A stretch of DNA of 64,000 bases, from positions 6,428,263-6,492,262 of the forward strand of contig CM039196.1 of the NCBI GenBank assembly GCA_008360975.2, read 5' to 3'. The DNA comes from Lichenostomus cassidix (lineage: Eukaryota; Chordata; Aves; Passeriformes; Meliphagidae). The notes beneath the pieces are model-generated. The model was not told the origin of the DNA. It ran no database searches and saw nothing but the letters and a program-made list of their open reading frames with translations. Each line of letters starts with the position of its first letter. Positions within the stretch are counted from its first letter, which is position 1. Positions 50,801 through 61,844 of the stretch are shown in pieces. The position numbers and the translations under genes were made by a program.

Positions 50801-53070
50801 GCAACGTGTTTTGATAAGAACAGACTATTCCCAGCTGGTTTCTGAAGAGTTTTTCTCTTTTTCTCTGTTTTCCTCCTCTCTTGCTTTGAGCCCTTCATCA
50901 GCCTCAGAGCACGCATCCTGAAAAGATGTGCCTAGCTCTTTTCTTGATGTTGTTTTGTTTTCTGCACATTTTGAGGCCATTTTTAAAGCTTTGTCCTTCA
51001 CATGGTTGGGAATCCCCTAAATTCAGCTTTTCCTTTGCTGACTAATTTCCATGGAAGAAAACTCTGCATTTCTTTCAGTCAAACAAGAGCACGGAGACAT
51101 GCAGTCCCTGTTTAATGTAGCTCTGCCACCAGAAACTAAATAAAACCCCATATTTAACACAGTTAGCTACATCCTCTCTGGGAGCTCTTGGTGCACAGCC
51201 CAGGGCTGAGCTTTGGTATCACTAATCTGGGCAGGCTGTGGGAGATGGGCACAGCTGAGCCCAGGGAGTGTCAGTGGTGGAGAATCATGTCCAGACGGGA
51301 ATGCGTTCCCTGCCTGCAGCCCAGCAGTGCTGTCAGCCAAACCATGGGTTTCTGTCAATGTGTTGCTGGCCTCCAAATAAAGACTTGAAGAGGCGGAAGC
51401 TTGCGGTGTGTCTCTAGATTAAATGTGGGAACCGAAGTTCACCCACTGCGCTTCTTATCTTCGATCAGATTCAGTGTTAGATTAGTGTCAGAAGACTTGA
51501 ATGGGTTGGGATCATTTTTTATTCCACCTCCACCTTCATACATCTGCTTACCTGGTTAATTGTGGTTGGAAAATCCTGCAGTCCCTTATTTTAAATATAT
51601 ATGACATTTCTGTTGTCTCGACAGGGCAGGAGCTCTTGGCTGAGCCCACACTCCTAGAGGATGCTTCAGAAAGAGATCCATTTGCAGAGCCAGTAGCCAA
51701 TTTCCAGAGTCATTATCGAAGCAGTGTGTGATCGTGAACTAGTTACTTGTCTTCTTTATGCTGTAAATCTATAAAACCAGGGGGAAAGTAGAACCTCTTA
51801 GAGCTCCAGACAATTCACATCCTCTGTATTCTCCTGGGTTACAGTGAAACTGCATGAGCCATGCTGGCCCAAGTAAATAACTCTCCTTCTTTACCAGGAG
51901 TCTGTAAGACCTGGTTGTTCATTCAACTACTTTCTCCCCGAGTCTCAAACTCCTTGCAGCAGTTTCTAGGAGAACAGCAGACTTGGGGACTGTGTTGTAA
52001 TGGGAGACCTCTGTTTCCCTTTTAACCAGGACTTCAACCCTGCAAAACAATCAGCTCTTCCCTTTCCATTGAGAGGCAGCAGTATCTAATCAGGTTTCGC
52101 TCCTTTGTTGTATCTATTGATCCTCAGCACTGTAAGATGCAAATTGCCATGCCTGACAGGATTCAGGGTGTTTTATCATCAATGGAGAGTAATTATCCTT
52201 GGCTGCACCAATATTGGATTGTTAAGCCCCAGGATAATGCACAAGGTAAAGACATTTAGAAGGCAGTCCACCTTGGGGATTTGTGTAAATGTGATGGATA
52301 GAGTGAGAGCAGGATAGCTGAATTACAGCCCCAGGGACTGACAGCTGCATGGGGCTGTAGCCTTGATAATCCTTACCGAGAAGCTGGTGCTGCAGTTGGT
52401 ACTGAGACACAAAGTGTGTCTAAAAGCTGTAAGTTTCCCTTTCTGTTTAATCCTTGTAACGTGTATGTGCTGAAGAAGAAAACTTAGGCAAGATTTTGAA
52501 TGGATTCTGTCCTCTTGCTAGAATGACCAAATAGCTTCTTCTGTTCATTTATTTATTTAACCATATTTCAGGCTTTTCATGGGAGCATATTTTATAGGCA
52601 AAAGGGTGTTCGGGTGCTTATTTCTTTGTCTGTGGATTCCAGTTCAATACTAAAAGCAGAATTACAATTTAATAAGTAGGAGAAAGGTTGTTGGTTTTTT
52701 TTTTAATATCTGGTTAACCATTGCAGTATTCTGGTGTATAAAGTAGTTAAGCTGTCTTAGCTGTGGGGAGAAAATGTATGTCAACAGAGATGCCATGTTA
52801 GCTGACTAATCCTCGGCTGATAGCAGCAAACCTGAAAGTAGTCTCAGGGAAGAAAATCTCTTTTTCCAGAGTTATCCATATGAGCTGAGTCTTATACCTG
52901 TCACTTTTTTCTTTTTTTTAATATTTTTTTTTTTTTAACAGACCATTTCTGTAGCTGTGAAATAAATAAGAACAGAGATATAAAGAGGAAAAGGAGTGTT
53001 GGTGCCTGGAAACTCCTGCTGAGATGAATGTTGAGGGTAGTTCCCAAAGACCTTCAGGCTTCAGATGCAG
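47851..53070. other. Noncoding stretch, possible MIR relics
   Basis: No supported gene. MIR-like words occur at 48695-48765 (CCCTATTGTGCAGGCAGGGAAGG, weak) and at 51715-51800. T-rich tracts lie near 52700 and 52905-52936. Confidence 0.45.
51715..51800 (-). repeat. MIR-like SINE relic
   Basis: GCAGTGTGTGATCGTGAACTAG, TTACTTGTCTTCTTTATGCTG and TAAATCTATAAAACCAGGGGG follow the order of the reverse-complement MIR core (CTGTGTGACC, AAGTTACTTAACC, CAGTTTCC, TGTAAAATGGGG). Degenerate, identified by eye. Confidence 0.42.
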
Positions 53071-53779
53071 CACTAAACTTGCAAGCTGCGAGTTCTGTTA
53101 ACATTTTTTAATGTTTTTAGTGGCAGTTCTTCCTTGTCAAGCAGCTCCTTGTGTTTGACCAAGGCCGTGACTAAGATCAGCCAACTTGCTTGGCATGCAA
53201 AGCATGCTTTATTCTTGTTAAAGCTGCTAAGGGTACTGCGGAGCAAATGCCAGAAACTTAAGCAAATAGTCCATGTTTTACCAGAACTGGGCCAGATTTT
53301 GCAGCTCTTTGCAGCTCTGTGCTGGCAGCCCCTGCCCTGTGCTGCCACGGAGGCGCTGAGGTTACTGTACTCCAGTGGGATTTTTCTGACATCCTTCACA
53401 AGCGCCCCTGGCTGCTTCATTTCACACGTTATCATCAAAGTGTGCAACAAGCTCCTTACATTGCTCCAGACCTTCAGACAAGCAAGAAGGGGGGGCTGCT
53501 CTGCAGTCAATTCTGACTGCAGTTTTGAAATAGTAGAAAATTGGGAAAGATTAGGGAAATTGTCTCACATACCTATGCTGTTTGTCATGTTTTTAAAAGG
53601 GAACGAGTCTCACAGATGTTTTGATTGCCAAGCCAGAAATGCACTGCTCAGGGGGGATAGAGTCCAGGGAAGTCATGTTGGGGGACAGAATAGCCATGGG
53701 AGGGGGTTCTGTGAATGAAGAAAAATGATGCAGTAGGAGCTGATGCTGGTGGGGCTTCTCCCCCTGCCCTTAGCTGCTC
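53071..53779. other. Long open frame of uncertain meaning
   Basis: A 194-codon plus-strand frame (53134-53718) is open opposite a 145-codon minus-strand frame (53073-53510). The conceptual products show no domain I recognise, no signal peptide pattern and no splice or promoter context. In a window this size one frame of this length can arise by chance. I do not call a gene, but this is the best unexplained ORF outside the CpG island. Confidence 0.35.
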
Positions 53780-54120
53780 AGAGCCGTCGGGATGCCCTGC
53801 AGGGAATGCTGCTGGGGGAAAGCAGCTCCTGCAGCCGCCGGCCCCATCTGCCCTGCGCTGCTGAGCTGTGCTGGCCTCGGCCACATCCCTGCAGGTGATG
53901 CTGCTGCCGGCTGTGAGCGCAGGAGCCCCGCAGCCGCTTGGGCAGATGCTGCAGGCGAGCAGCCTGGAGCCTCACATCCATAATTGGCTCCCTGCAGCGC
54001 CACAGGCAGCTCCCACCTCGCCCTGTGCTTTCCTGGGAGGCTGCAGCTCTGCTCCTCCCGGGCTGCCCTGAACCTGCCTTAAACCCCGCGAGAGTGCTGG
54101 ACACGCACAGCCTCAAGCGG
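53780..54120. other. GC-rich patch with repeated CTGCAG words
   Basis: A sharply GC-rich segment in average DNA. It has six CTGCAG hexamers (53797, 53829, 53889, 53949, 53992, 54041) and moderate CpG (GAGCCGTCGG, GCCGCCGGCC, CCCGCGAG). All frames are fairly open because stops are rare in such DNA. It could be a small orphan CpG island, an alternative first exon, or a degenerate GC-rich repeat. The sequence alone does not decide. Confidence 0.4.
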
Positions 54121-55410
54121 GAACACTGAAATCCATATTTCAATATGTCTCAGCTGCTTTCCTGCCCATGCTCCTCCTGTGCTGCATGGGAACAGTGGGG
54201 CTTCTCCAGGCTGTCCAATCTGTGGCCAATTTCTGGAAATGCCAGTGTACGTAGGATTTTATGTTTGGGGAATTTTTGTTGCGTGCTGCCTCTTCGCCAC
54301 GATCCCTCCTTGTTTTCCCCAGAAGCATCTCAAAGCTGTGCAGTTGTGCAGCTGAAATGTGCCATGGCTCATAGAATTCCTGGCGATGCAGAGAGCAGGT
54401 TTGTGGCCAGCTGACAGGCTCTCTCCGCAGGGCTAACCACTGCACTCATGGGGTGACCCACAAGCAGAGCCATATTGTAGCTTCTAGGGATGAACCGGTG
54501 ATAAAATTCCAAACACACCAATCCTGGAGTTTGAAGAGCTCCAGATTTAGACCCCCATTTTGTAGCAGGGTCTGAATCTTACTTAGATCACACCAGAAAT
54601 TGTGTGAGCTGAGAGGTTTGGCCCTCAGAACGGCAGAAACGCTGGTGCAGAACCAGAGCTGAGACTTCTCCTGCCCCATGGCATTGTGCCACAGCACAAA
54701 GCCTGCAGAATCCTGCAGTCAGTACGGATATTTTAGGTGAAGTGGAGGATCAATACCATATGGCATGCATGTTAAAATAAAACCATGCGTACACTCGGGG
54801 CTGGATTTGCTGTATTCCACACGAAAGTAGGGGTTTTTTATTGGGAAAATGGTTAGATTTGATGGCGGTATGTAATTAGTAGTTTGCCAGCAATAATTAC
54901 AGGGCTGTGCTCCAGAATAAATGATGTAGCATTCCTGTGCATATAATATGGTATACCACAAAATAGGAGTTGGAAAATTGCAACATTGCTGGATCATCAT
55001 ATATCTGACATGTTGAAGGGGTTTTTTTGCTCTGATAGTTTATGAAAAATAGTAAGTATGGTGCACTGTGAACCAAAAGGCTTGCTTTGTTAAATTAACC
55101 ACAATTGCAACCACAAATTACAGCTTCACAAACTATAGATTTAAGACTGGCTTTTCATAAATAGAGCTTCTTTGTGTTTTAACAAAACATACATGAAAGA
55201 ATGGAGCTGTACAGTGATGCCAAAGTAGCACTTTCAAAATCATCAGCCCATTCAAGCCTTTGGAATACAATCATAATATTTGTTTAAAGTTTAATATCCA
55301 GAAAGGAAATTCATAGAAATCCCATAAGCTTAACACAGTTCTGGTGTAATTTCTGTGTGCCTTAATGAAATAATAGCAAGATAATGACCTTAAAAGATAG
55401 GTTTGTATTA

Positions 55411-55440
55411 ATTTGAAAGTTTGTGTACATTTGAAAGTTT
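55411..55440. repeat. 18-bp-period direct repeat
   Basis: ATTTGAAAGTTT occurs at 55411-55422 and 55429-55440. Confidence 0.7.
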
Positions 55441-55990
55441 CACTCACACAAGTGAATAATTTGTCACTGAGTGACTAAGCAAAGTTTCTGCAAAATGAAA
55501 CAGGATAGAAAAATCCTTCTGTGTTTTTTGCACATAACATGTCCATATATGCAAAGGACCCAAATCTTTCCAAGTAGAGGGAATTGTGCCAGTTTCTACC
55601 AAAGGTGAATGTGCCCAAAAAAGAGTTTTCTCCAATACTGGATGATTGCTGTAGATTCCTCCAAGTTTTAAAATATCCTACAGATTATTGGCATGCTCAT
55701 CCCAATTTTGAAAGGCATACTTTTGGCAGCAGCCAACTGAGGAGAGCCATGTGTTAACATCCTGGTTTAGCAATATGTATTCCCACATGCTAAGCTCTCA
55801 TACAAATGCAGTTTTTATTGCTGTTGACTTCAAACAAAGATGCTTTGACATCTAAAGTTGTATATGTTACAGATGCAATGCCTAACCATACTCATGCTGT
55901 ATATTTTAGGATGAGCTGGCTGTGGTCCCAATTATACAATGGAGTATAAACACTCCTAGGATACAGGGCCCCATACAGAGAGTCACATCC

Positions 55991-56020
55991 CTGTGTTGTG
56001 CTGTGCTGTGTTGTACTGCA
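55991..56020. repeat. Degenerate TGTGY pentamer repeat
   Basis: Successive units GTGTT, GTGCT, GTGCT, GTGTT then GTACT/GCACT. A small degenerate microsatellite. Confidence 0.6.
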
Positions 56021-57179
56021 CTGCAACATCTTGCCGTGTCTGACGTTTTGTGCTCCAGCTCATTTGCACGTTGTTGCTTAACACAATATATAAATAACAC
56101 ATAGGAGCAGGCAGCATCTCTTGTAGTCTGACTTGGAACATGGAACAGGCATTGTCAAGGATGGCTTGAGTCACTCCCAAATCCACAGGGTAGCAGGCTC
56201 TCCCTTATTTTCCCCATTCTGTGTTTTCTCATCCTCACACTAGCAGTGAGAAGGGAGATAATAATCCAGTTTGGATGCATTTCTAAGGAAAAAAAAAGTT
56301 ATTTATTGGTCAAAATCTTATGTGCTAAGCAGTTTAAAGCCTGTCACTTTGAAATGGTGGTTGGTGGCTGGCTGTTCCTTTGCAGCAATAGGTTGCCTTT
56401 CTGGAAAAAATCCTTTAAAAGTTGAGTAATTATTCTCCTTCCACTGCTATCCTCAACAGGAAACCAGAGTTCTGCTTTACTTCTGCACCCATCTTTAAAA
56501 GTAACCTGAGCCCAGAAAGGGTTGGCAGGAGCTGTCTTCTGTCCTTGTGAAAGCTGCAGGTTTTCTCCTAGCTGCTGTAAGAGCTGTGTAGGGAGAAAGT
56601 GAAGCGACAACTCATCCGCTGCCTATTCTGTTTAGACTCTCCCAGCAGTAGAAATCCTGCCACTCCTTTCATTTGCATTCAGTAGGTAGCTGAGCTGGCA
56701 CTTCTGAGGTGTGGAAGCACCCCCCATCTCTCCGGAGCATCCCTTTGGGGCTGGTTTGCCAGGAGGGAGGTCCATGAGGGCTGACAGATCCTTGGGGAGA
56801 TGGGGAACCCCGGGGGCTGCACCACTCCTGGCAGGAATCCAAAAAAATACAAGTCGCACCCGTCTCCTTCTGGTTTTGTTCTTCAAAGGTAACTGGATTT
56901 GCACATAAGGTTTTCACTCCTGTGGCTGGCGGTGTGTGCAGGAGTTCTTGTAATAATAATTAGCTGTAAATATTTTGCATCTAATTCTGAAAGGTTACTT
57001 CAAAGAAACATTTCTTCTTATCGCTCAGGATCTTTTTTAATGTCGAAATACACATTCATGAGTGAAGCACTGCAATTACAAGGATGTTTAGAGAATCACA
57101 AAGGTATTTATTCTTGTCCTGGCTAGTTTATAGTAGCAAAAATTGCAAGTGGAAAGGCTAAGAAAATGTATTCTAAAAA

Positions 57180-57540
57180 CAAACGTGTAATTGTTTTGTT
57201 GAGAGTTAGAGTCAACAGTGTTTATTCATGAGGCTTAGCTGCCCCAGGCGAGAGCAATCAGACTGGAGGTACCACCTCCTGTATCCTTGTTCTCTTTAAT
57301 TGGAGCCATAGCCTTGGATGCCCCGAGGCGAAGGGCCGTCTCTAACTGTATTCTGTTCGGTTTATGAACATTTGAAAGTGCAGTGGAAAAAACATTCTTT
57401 TGTTTAGACAGTTTCAGACTTCCCCTCCCTTTTCTGTTCGGCAAGTGAAAATTGTATGTCAAAATTAAGCTCTTGAGCAGCTATAGATTTTGCATGTAAT
57501 GTGATCCTCTGATGGCTAAATAGTTTTGCAGTGTTGTTAG
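57180..57540. promoter_or_regulatory. Candidate conserved noncoding element
   Basis: About six CpGs (CAGGCGAGAG, CCCGAGGCGAAGGGCCGTC, TTCGGTTTATG, TTCGGCAAG) occur with TTTAATTGG, CAATCAG and GTTTATTCATGAGG words, without repeats. The position is 4-5 kb upstream of the CpG-island promoter. Regulatory role is inferred from composition and proximity. Confidence 0.4.
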
Positions 57541-57560
57541 GCCCTGGAGCAGACTCTGGG

Positions 57561-57577
57561 ATGGATGGATGGATGGA
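57561..57577. repeat. ATGG microsatellite
   Basis: (ATGG)4 followed by A; possibly length-variable. Confidence 0.85.
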
Positions 57578-57699
57578 GAGCTGCAGTCCTGCTCCGGTGC
57601 TGTCTGCGCAGCCCTGGCAGCTCCGTGTGCCTGGCAGGAGCTGGCACTCCTCGTTGGCCCCACCGCACTCCCTCGCCCCACACACACCGGCTTTTGAGG

Positions 57700-58040
57700 C
57701 AAATCAGAGCATATTTTAACAGTTTCACAGCAAATTCCTGTGTAACTTCATTGCTATTTTCGGCCCTGTGAGGGTACCTAGCGCAGCCCCAGCCTGAGGG
57801 CAGGTTCAATAACAGATTCAATAAAACTCCTCTCCGGCTGCCTCCCAGCAGAAGCCCAGGTGGGGACACATGATGCAGGAGGCAGCGGCATCTGTTATTG
57901 AATCTTGCCCGGAGTTTATCCAAGCTCTTCCTGAGTGTTTTTCTACTCTCTCTACTGTATAATCCTGATTTCCTCATGATATCTTTATGCAACACAATGG
58001 TTAAGTGCTTTTTCCGTCTGTTGTCAGCACTGCCGGTATC
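57700..58040. promoter_or_regulatory. Candidate noncoding element with inverted repeat
   Basis: TTCAATAACAGA at 57805-57816 is matched by its exact reverse complement TCTGTTATTGAA at 57891-57902, with a 74-bp loop containing CTCTCCGGCTG and CACATGATGCAGG. About seven CpGs are kept through 58040. The symmetric pair could be two oppositely oriented sites for one factor. It is 3.6-4 kb upstream of the CpG island. Confidence 0.4.
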
Positions 58041-60199
58041 AAACTGCTTGAAGCTTTTAGCTCCAAAATAAGAAGTGTGCTCTGTCTCAGGGTGAGAGGA
58101 GAGTCTTCCATGCTCTTTTCAAGCATCAGCCTGGTCTGATGGATCCTGTCTCGAGGGAGGGCTCTCCGCTTGGGACAGATATGCTGGTGGAGTGCATGGC
58201 TGTGATCCTGCAGCCTTGAGTCAGGCCTGAGTGAAAACAATAGCCCTAGCCTATCTCATCTCATCTCATCTCTGTGAACAATCACGCTGGCTCCACACCC
58301 TGACATCCCAGCACCGTCAAGAGATTAGCACCAGCTCGGTATGGAGTCCCTCGTGTGGTCTGCTCATGCTGTGTGTAAGGTGTTGGTGGTCAGATAGCAT
58401 CTTGAAAAGATGAGAAAACAGGAATACACCCCGTCTGAGGTCTGAGCTTCGCTTTCACATTGCCCCAGCCCAGTGCCTGGCCGTGGTGCTCTAAGGGGAG
58501 AGTTCAAGCAAGTAACACCCAATGCTGTCATCATGGTTTGCACATTCAAGGGCTGAACCCAGAACACAAAATGAGCATCTGATATTGCCCTGTGTGCGCA
58601 CTTACCCACCAATCCTCACCTTTCTGCAAGGGTGTTAAGTGGCTTCACCTGCCATTGATGCTACTTCAGGTTTATTCTGTGCTGCTTCAAACCACCTTTG
58701 TCCCCCATTGTGTTCAGCTGCAGTCAGAGGCAGGCAAGAAGGGAAAGGGACTGTGTGGCAGGTGACTGGTGGGATGAGTCCTTGGCTCCAGGAGCACTTG
58801 TCCTTCACTGGTGGTGACTTGCTGCCAGTTCTTCTGTAGGTCCATGCAAATAGAGATTTGGAGCTCTTCACAGCCCTTTCAGAGGAATGGCCTTTTATTT
58901 CCCACATCTTCTTAAAACAATGTTACTGAGTGGTTCACCAGATATCCCAGATTTTCTAGGATATTGCTCCAGTCGTGTCTTCACTGCAGCAAATAACAAG
59001 GCTTTAAAAGGCACCTCTTTATTTAGTTATTTCATACAACTGGCAAGGCTTAAGTCCTGTCCCTGAATGGTATCGATTCTAGTAAGAAGTATGTCATAGC
59101 CCTGGAGTCTTTATCTAAATAATCACAGCTTTCTGGAGTGCAGTTTTCAGATTTGAGTTATTAGATTTAAACTTCTGGTTTTCTTAGCAAAACACCTTTC
59201 CTTCCATCCCATTTCATTGCCCCTGATCCAAGGTTGAACCGTCTAGAGGATGGCATAATATTTGCTGCATATTTGCCTTGACAAATGGCTAATTCCCACT
59301 CGGATCCGTGGGGGTTTGCTGTGCACCAGGGACAGCAGGCTCCTTGGCTTCCTTGCCGAGAATATTTGTTTAAATGCAGCAAGTCCTTTCTCCAATGTTG
59401 TCTTTGCAGAATGTGGAGGGGTGAGCCTTTTGATGTTTGTATTTACAGTGTTTTCACATCTGGATGTCATTTGTGACACAGGCTCTCCTCCTATTTCTAT
59501 CCCTGTGTCTTCCTGTAAAATTCATTTTGAACATACAAGCTCATGTGGCTTTAATGTGTAGTAGTCGGCCAATGCATTTAGCAGGCCTGTAGTAGGCCAA
59601 TAAAGAGGTACCTTGGGTCACGCTGTGCGCTCTTGTAAATTTATCCCAAATTAACCCTGATTGGCATCCAGCTCCCCTGCTGTAAAGATACAGATGTGCA
59701 CACTCCCCAACATCTGCTGTTTCATGAGGAGCTGTGCCATAAATCCACAACCCCTCGTGACCTGCGGTCTAGGCTGAGGGTTTGGGGATGCTTGTGCTCC
59801 TGTGCTCCCTGGGCAGGGTGGATACCTGCAGGACGCAGGTGGCAGTGCTCCTGACGCAAGGGCAGCTCCATCCCTGCATTTTCACTTGAAAATCCTGTCG
59901 GTGTTGCAAGAGGGTGTTCTTCTCCCTGAGCAGCACCAAGGTGCAGCCTCCAGTGTAGATCCTTCTTGTGGCTCCCTGTTTCATGCGAGTGGTTTGAATA
60001 TCCTCGTCTAACAGGTTTCTTTGGGGCTTGTATTAATTCAGCTTCATCTTTTAAAATGCAAACTCGGGCATGGCAGAGCAGGCTCTCTCTGCTGCCTTCA
60101 CTTGCAGAGGAAAGCAGGGGAAGGAGATCAGTCAGAGCAGCCAGAGCGTCGCTGCAGTCCTGCAGCCAGGATGCAAAGGGAAAAACATACCCATCAATT
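58041..60199. other. Noncoding, nothing recognised
   Basis: Contains an (ATCTC)n run at 58253-58273. No gene, RNA or interspersed repeat is supported. Confidence 0.45.
58253..58273. repeat. ATCTC pentamer microsatellite
   Basis: Four tandem ATCTC units. Confidence 0.85.
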
Positions 60200-60340
60200 T
60201 CTAAATGTCAGCTGAGATCCCCTGGAAATTATTTATTGCGTCTGCTGTCGTATTTAATGATTTAACAATATACTAATAATCATAATATATTAACTTTGTG
60301 TAGTGATATACCAATCAATATAAAATAATGAACACATCTA
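60200..60340. promoter_or_regulatory. AT-rich candidate element
   Basis: Very AT-rich segment with ATTTAATGATTTAAC, CTAATAATCATAATATATTAAC and CAATCAATATAAAATAATG words (many ATTA/AATAAT cores), just before the GC-rich promoter domain. It may be a conserved homeodomain-rich element or simply an AT-rich spacer. Confidence 0.28.
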
Positions 60341-60515
60341 ATGGATTTAATAGTATACAGATGTTTACCGCCTCTCTCCCTGAAGATTTTCAGATAATTT
60401 CTCCAGGCCAGCTGAAAACCAAGCTTGGGCGGCTCCTTTCCCCTACCCCAGAGGCAGTCACAGTGCCCCGGGGCCACATGGGGACACCCCAAACGCTGCT
60501 GAGAGAAGGCCAGCA

Positions 60516-60602
60516 GTGCAGAGTGGAGTGTCGGGGTGCAGAGCAGGGTATTGGGGTGCAGAGCAGGGTGTCGGGGTGCAGAGCGGGATGTCGGGGTGCA
60601 GG
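60516..60602. repeat. 20-bp minisatellite, about 4.3 copies
   Basis: Units GTGCAGAGTGGAGTGTCGGG, GTGCAGAGCAGGGTATTGGG, GTGCAGAGCAGGGTGTCGGG and GTGCAGAGCGGGATGTCGGG, then GTGCAGG. Units differ at few positions. The 20-bp period is not a multiple of three, so the open frames across it are not evidence of coding. Confidence 0.92.
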
Positions 60603-60719
60603 CTGAGTGCACAGGGGCACTGATGGGGAGGGGTCTGTGCTGAAGGCTCGTGTGTGTGACACCCCAAGCCCACACAGCGGGGGGAGGGCAGGGGCTGGCC
60701 CTGTCCCCGTGAATCACGT

Positions 60720-60900
60720 TTACTGCGGCAGGTGCTAACCAGGCATGTCAGGCAGCGGGGATGTCGGCCCTGTGGCCATTGATTAACCATTTATTAAAGC
60801 ACCTATGATTCACGGCAATAGTAATTATATTTTAAATATACCTACTAACAACTGTTTTGCAATGGGGAAAGTAAATCACGATGAAACATTTCCTTTGCTT
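60720..60900. promoter_or_regulatory. AT-rich candidate element
   Basis: GTGGCCATTGATTAACCATTTATTAAAGC, ATAGTAATTATATTTTAAATA and similar words follow the minisatellite. Homeodomain-type cores are dense. Weak compositional evidence only. Confidence 0.25.
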
Positions 60901-61043
60901 TTCTCTTCTCCCTCTGCCCGGATCCAAATCCCCTGGGGGTCCAAATGCATCTCAGGGACACAGAAGGCTGCATCTAACATGGAAAATAGAAGGAAAGGAG
61001 CCCAACCTCAGCCCATCAACGGACTGGTGGGGGGCAGGGAGCG

Positions 61044-61555
61044 TGCACACACTCGCACACCAGGCATGCACACGCCTGTGCATTCAGGGAGCACTGATAC
61101 GCTTCATCCACCCTTCGACCATGTGCACACACAGGCTGTGCACGGAGAAACCTCACCCGCCGTGCACACACGGGCCACATACACACACACGAGCCGCGCA
61201 CAGGCTGACGGTGCACACGCAGCACACACAGACTGCACGAAGCAGCAGACCGTGCACACGCACAGGCACAGACTGTGCACACAGAGACTGTGCACACACA
61301 CACGCACAGATTGCACACGCGGTCACACACACCTGCCATGCAGACACACCCTGTGCACCTGGATGTGGGCCGTGTCCGCACAGCCCCTGCACACCTGTGC
61401 ACAGCCAGACAATCCCAAGGCACGGACCTGGCGCTCCTGCATACACACACACTCGCACTGGCATTCACTCACACACACACTCACACTCGCACTGGCATTC
61501 ACACACACACTCACACACACACACTCGCACTAAACTCACACTCACTCTCGCACCT
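61044..61555. repeat. CA/GTGCAC alternating low-complexity domain
   Basis: About 510 bp of CACACA, CACGCA and CACTCGCA words, with roughly ten GTGCAC hexamers. An internal 16-bp word ACTCGCACTGGCATTC is repeated at 61451 and 61485. Alternating purine-pyrimidine sequence of this kind can adopt Z-DNA. It ends where the CpG island begins. Long apparent open frames through it, on both strands, are composition artefacts. Confidence 0.9.
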
Positions 61556-61699
61556 CTCGCGTCCCCCACCCGCGCGCTCCCGAGGCGCGCACCCCGCGCC
61601 CGCTGCCCCGACGGCTGGTCGGGCGCGCCCCCGCGGCGGGGCGGGGTCAGGGCGCGGCGGGCGCGCGCGCGGGAGCGGCGCGTGGCTCCGCGTCTCGCG

Positions 61700-61830
61700 G
61701 CCGGATTGGCCCGGCGGCTGGGCGGGCGGGCGCGGGGCGGGGCGCGGCGGCCGCGGCCGCGCGGAGCAGTCGCGCCGCGGAGCGCCCGGGGAGCGGCACC
61801 GCCGCCGCGGAGCGGAGCGGGCTCGGCGCG
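61700..61830 (+). promoter_or_regulatory. TATA-less core promoter candidate
   Basis: A reverse CCAAT box (ATTGG, 61705-61709) is followed by overlapping GC boxes (GGGCGGGCGGG, about 61720-61730), a GCGGCCGCGGCCGC stretch and GAGCGGAGCGG repeats. No TATA box is seen. Spacing suggests initiation somewhere around 61760-61850, probably dispersed. The exact TSS cannot be read from sequence. Confidence 0.55.
61720..61742 (+). promoter_or_regulatory. G-quadruplex motif
   Basis: Five G runs, GGG-C-GGG-C-GGG-CGC-GGGG-C-GGGG, with loops of 1-3 nt. This fits the canonical G3+N1-7 pattern with one run to spare. It coincides with the GC boxes. Confidence 0.8.
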
Positions 61831-61844
61831 GTGCCTCCCCGTCC

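Larger units (their letters stand above)
54121..57179. other. Noncoding with small tandem repeats
   Basis: No gene supported. It contains a spaced 12-bp direct repeat (55411 and 55429) and a degenerate TGTGC/TGTGT run (55991-56020). Confidence 0.5.

Noticed and set aside
60516..61555. CRISPR-like array (repeated units)
   Set aside because: The repeats are contiguous tandem units or dinucleotide runs without unique spacers, and the genome is a vertebrate one.
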